Shown: piece after piece, positions 4,742-6,641 of the stretch
Layout: every line of letters begins with the position of its first letter
Position numbering within the stretch: the first letter of the stretch is position 1
From: PALSA-612 sp963755155
Lineage (GTDB): Bacteria; Actinomycetota; Thermoleophilia; Gaiellales; Gaiellaceae
Length of the DNA: 6,641 nucleotides
Direction of reading: 5' to 3'
Assembly (NCBI GenBank): GCA_963755155.1
Contig: CAVWIV010000011.1
Span: 1-6,641 of the forward strand
Translations under genes and position numbers: made by a program
The notes under the pieces: model-generated
Seen by the model: the letters and a program-made list of their open reading frames with translations, nothing else
Databases searched by the model: none
Told to the model about the DNA's origin: nothing

Positions 4742-6480
4742 TTACGGGTTAACCGTGAAGTTGTTCGCGCTGACGGCCGTTCCCGCCGACTTGATGACTC
4801 GGATCTTCCCGGTCGTCGCCCCGGACGGCACCTGCGCGTAGATCCGCGTTGCCGAGGCCACGAAGATCGCCGTGGCATTCGTCAGGTTGAACCTCACGGT
4901 CGTCGTGCCGCCCGAGAAGTTCGTGCCGTTGATGGTGACGATCGTGCCCACGCCGCCGCTGGTCGGCGTGAAGCTCGTGATCGTGGGCCCTCCCGGAGGC
5001 GGCGGAGGCGGTGGCGGGGTGGAGGCGGCGGCGGTGGCGGCGGAGGTGGAGGCGGCGGAGGTGGAGGCGGCGGGGCTCCGCTGACCGTGAAGTTATTGGC
5101 GCTGAAGACCGTACCCACGCCGTTCGTGACGGAGATCTTGCCGGTCGTTGCCCCGTTCGGGACCGCGTGAAGATCTTCTGCGCGCAGGGCGAAGTAGCCC
5201 GCGCTCACGCCGTTGAACTTCACGGACGTCGCGCCGGCGAAGTTCGTGCCGTTGATCGTCACGAACGTGCCCACGCCGCCGCTCGTCGGCGTGAAGCTCG
5301 AGATGGTCGGGCACCCCGCCCCAACGCACGGCGGAGGCGGTGGAGGCGGCGGTGGCGGCGGTGGCGGTGGCGGAGGCGGTGGGGGCGCGCCGGTGCCGGT
5401 GAAGAGGAGCAGGTCGGGCGATCCGACGCCCTCGCCGGCGACGACACCAGGTGTCGCGTTGGCGACCATCGCGTTGCGGCACCTGCAGCGGCGTCCACGT
5501 CGGGTTCGCCTGGAGGTAGGAGCGCTGCGGCGCCGGCGACGTGCGGCGACGCCATCGACGTGCCGCTGATCGTGTTCGTCGCGGTGTCGCTGGTGCGCCA
5601 GGTCGAGGCGATGCCCGAGCCGGGCGCGAACAGGTCGAGGCAGCTGCCGAAGTTGGAGAAGCTGGCGCGTGCGTCGGTGCTGGTCGTCGCGCCGACCGTG
5701 ATCGCCGTCGGCGTACCCGCCGGCGTGGTAGTAGCACGCGTTGACGTCGTCGTTGCCCGCGGCGAGCACGTACGTCACGCCGGGCGATCGACCCGCGACG
5801 GCGCGGTGATCGCGGTCTCGAGCGCCGAGTGCGACGCGACGCCGCCGAGGCTCATGTTCGCGACGGCGGGTCGCCCGCGTCGTGGTCCCGGTGACCCAGT
5901 CGATGCCCGCGACCACCTCGGTCGACGCTGCCGGAGCCGGTGCAGTTGAGCACGCGGACCGCGACGAGCTGCACGTTCTTGGCGACGCCGTACGTCGTGC
6001 CGCCGACGGTGCCGGCGACGTGGGTGCCGTGGCCGTGTGCTGTCGCTCGCGCGGTCGTTGCTCGCTCGTCGACACGAAGTCGAAGCCGCTCGTCGCGCGG
6101 CCGCCGAAGTCGGAGTGCGTGAGGCGGATGCCGCGTGTCGAGGACGTACGCGTGCACGCCGACGCACCGGTTGCGTCGTAGGTGTACGACGCTGTTCAGC
6201 GGGAGATCGGTCTGGTCGATGCGGTCGAGGCCCCAGGTGGCGGGGGTCTGCGTGACCGCGATCGTCGCGATGCCGTCAGGCTCGACGAAGCGGACGTTCG
6301 GTCGTGAGGCGATCGTGGCGGCTGTCGTCACTGCCATCGGCGCCGCAGGACCCTCGCCAAGCGCGTGCCGGTAGACGCGCGCGGGCCTTCACGCCGCCGC
6401 AGCTTCGGCAGCCGCCGCGGGATCGGCGACGGAGCGTCGAGCACGACGATGTAGTCGAACGATGCCGTGGTCGCCGGCAT
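4742..6480 (-). CDS. Secreted aqualysin/proteinase K-like subtilase with two IPT/TIG domains (frame-disrupted)
   Basis: A serine endopeptidase of family S8, probably exported. An inhibitor I9-type propeptide starts ASFDYIVVLDAPSP (about 6465) and ends RPNVRFVEPDGIATI. The catalytic domain shows all three triad motifs: VLDT with Asp (codon 6137-6139), HGHGTHVAGTVGG with His (6029-6031), and SGTSMASPHVAGAAAL with Ser (5556-5558). The oxyanion Asn lies in LAAGNDDVNACYY (5752-5754). GVAKNVQLVAVRVLNCTGSGS and SNFGSCLDLFAPG are typical of the aqualysin/proteinase K group, and the Cys in NACYY and FGSC match a known disulfide pair of aqualysin I. The C-terminus has a run of 19 prolines, a TIG domain, a second proline linker and a second TIG domain, ending NNFTVNP. 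Many frame changes are needed. The start is unresolved: the frame is open to 6501, but no hydrophobic signal peptide is readable upstream. The range begins at an in-frame ATG, 6480, chosen only as a landmark. Confidence 0.82.
4745..4990 (-). repeat. IPT/TIG domain, copy 2 (C-terminal)
   Basis: This immunoglobulin-like fold domain reads TITSFTPTSGGVGTIVTINGTNF, split here as TITSFTPTSGG and VGTIVTINGTNF, and closes with KIRVIKSAGTAVSANNFTVNP. It closely repeats copy 1 in protein and DNA. The shared plus-strand blocks GAAGTTCGTGCCGTTGAT and TGCCCACGCCGCCGCT show a domain duplication. It terminates the subtilase and is probably a surface- or carbohydrate-binding accessory module. Confidence 0.8.
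4993..5073 (-). repeat. Proline-rich linker 2 with a frame break
   Basis: GGC/GGA/GGT triplets on the plus strand encode a near-continuous proline run between the two TIG domains. The proline frame is lost at the GGGG run at 5016-5019; adding one G restores proline codons through to the G-G-P-T-I-T start of TIG copy 2. This pinpoints one likely homopolymer deletion. Confidence 0.8.
5087..5313 (-). repeat. IPT/TIG domain, copy 1
   Basis: The domain begins CPTISSFTPTSGGVG, continues VTINGTNFAGATSVKFNG and ends KISVTNGVGTVFSANNFTV, all in one frame. It is flanked by proline linkers on both sides and is the upstream twin of the domain at 4745-4990. TIG domains are all-beta modules common in secreted bacterial enzymes. 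Confidence 0.85.
5329..5385 (-). repeat. 19-residue polyproline linker 1
   Basis: Nineteen consecutive proline codons, mixed CCG, CCA, CCT and CCC, separate the protease domain (ending LLLFTGTGA) from TIG copy 1 (starting after CVGAG). A run this long would form an extended polyproline II rod and could need elongation factor P for efficient translation. The G-rich plus strand is a plausible slippage and quadruplex site. Confidence 0.9.
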
Positions 6481-6545
6481 CGACGTGCCGATGCGCCATC
6501 ACGACGCGCTGTATCGCCAGCGCAACATCGCTCGCCTCGTCGGCC

Positions 6546-6582
6546 GGACTTAACGTCTTCGGCACGAATCTTCAAAATCTTC
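6546..6582 (-). promoter_or_regulatory. Weak candidate promoter upstream of the subtilase
   Basis: The most AT-rich patch of the window lies here. On the minus strand TTGAAG (6575-6570) is separated by 16 bases from TTAAGT (6553-6548), a poor but possible -35/-10 pair. A 7-base direct repeat AATCTTC at 6567-6573 and 6576-6582 overlaps the -35. The remaining bases to 6641 show no gene that I can support. Confidence 0.2.
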
Positions 6583-6641
6583 TCACGATAGGTAAGCCGA
6601 AGTGCGACGACTCGTGGGCGCCGCCGTCGTTGATTGGTATC

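Noticed and set aside
4990..5390. G-rich repeats considered as a CRISPR or tandem-repeat array
   Set aside because: There are no regular spacers; the triplets encode proline linkers flanking repeated TIG domains.
5011..5949. Long plus-strand open frame rich in Arg, Gly and Ala opposite the subtilase
   Set aside because: It is the antisense of the proline linkers and the protease domain; the minus strand carries the triad motifs and TIG domains, and the plus-strand product has no recognisable family.
6499..6528. ATG at 6528 as the subtilase start (MLRWRYSAS)
   Set aside because: It is in the propeptide frame but reaches a TGA at 6499-6501 after nine codons and has no hydrophobic signal core.

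Overview
The window is high-GC DNA with almost every gene on the minus strand. It reads as an actinobacterial chromosome segment, most likely from a deep-branching class such as Thermoleophilia/Gaiellales. That placement rests on gene order (pyrD, mihF, gmk, rpoZ, coaBC, where mihF is the actinobacterial-type integration host factor) and on the character of the reconstructed proteins. It is inference; no search was run.

Layout, left to right. 122-705 (+): a putative lipoprotein of unknown family. Then a minus-strand housekeeping run, transcribed right to left: pyrD (4739-3896), mihF (3840-3514), gmk (about 3503-2905), rpoZ (2908-2675), coaBC (2640-1488), a TPR-like protein (1491-1144) and dtd (1147-719). 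Stop and start codons overlap at gmk/rpoZ (ATGA), coaBC/TPR (GTGA) and TPR/dtd (GTGA), so mihF to dtd looks like one translationally coupled unit. Upstream of pyrD, on the same strand, is a secreted-type aqualysin/proteinase K-like subtilase with two proline-rich linkers and two IPT/TIG domains (about 6480-4742).

The housekeeping genes join pyrimidine and purine nucleotide supply (pyrD, gmk), coenzyme A synthesis (coaBC), transcription (rpoZ), nucleoid structure (mihF) and translation quality control (dtd). The subtilase is functionally unrelated. Its stop codon lies only two bases before the first recognisable pyrD codon, and pyrD appears to lack its usual first 20 or so residues.

A dominant feature is reading-frame breakage. 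The lipoprotein, TPR gene, coaBC, gmk, pyrD and subtilase can only be read by changing frame one to many times, while family-like sequence resumes after each change. Only dtd, rpoZ and mihF are open from end to end. Because essential genes are affected, uncorrected insertion/deletion errors are more likely than true pseudogenes. I see no convincing novel system, RNA gene, CRISPR array or mobile element. The best leads are a D-aminoacyl-tRNA deacylase whose signature Gly-Pro is Ser-Gln, a CoaC domain with Glu where the catalytic Cys is expected, and the abrupt subtilase/pyrD junction.
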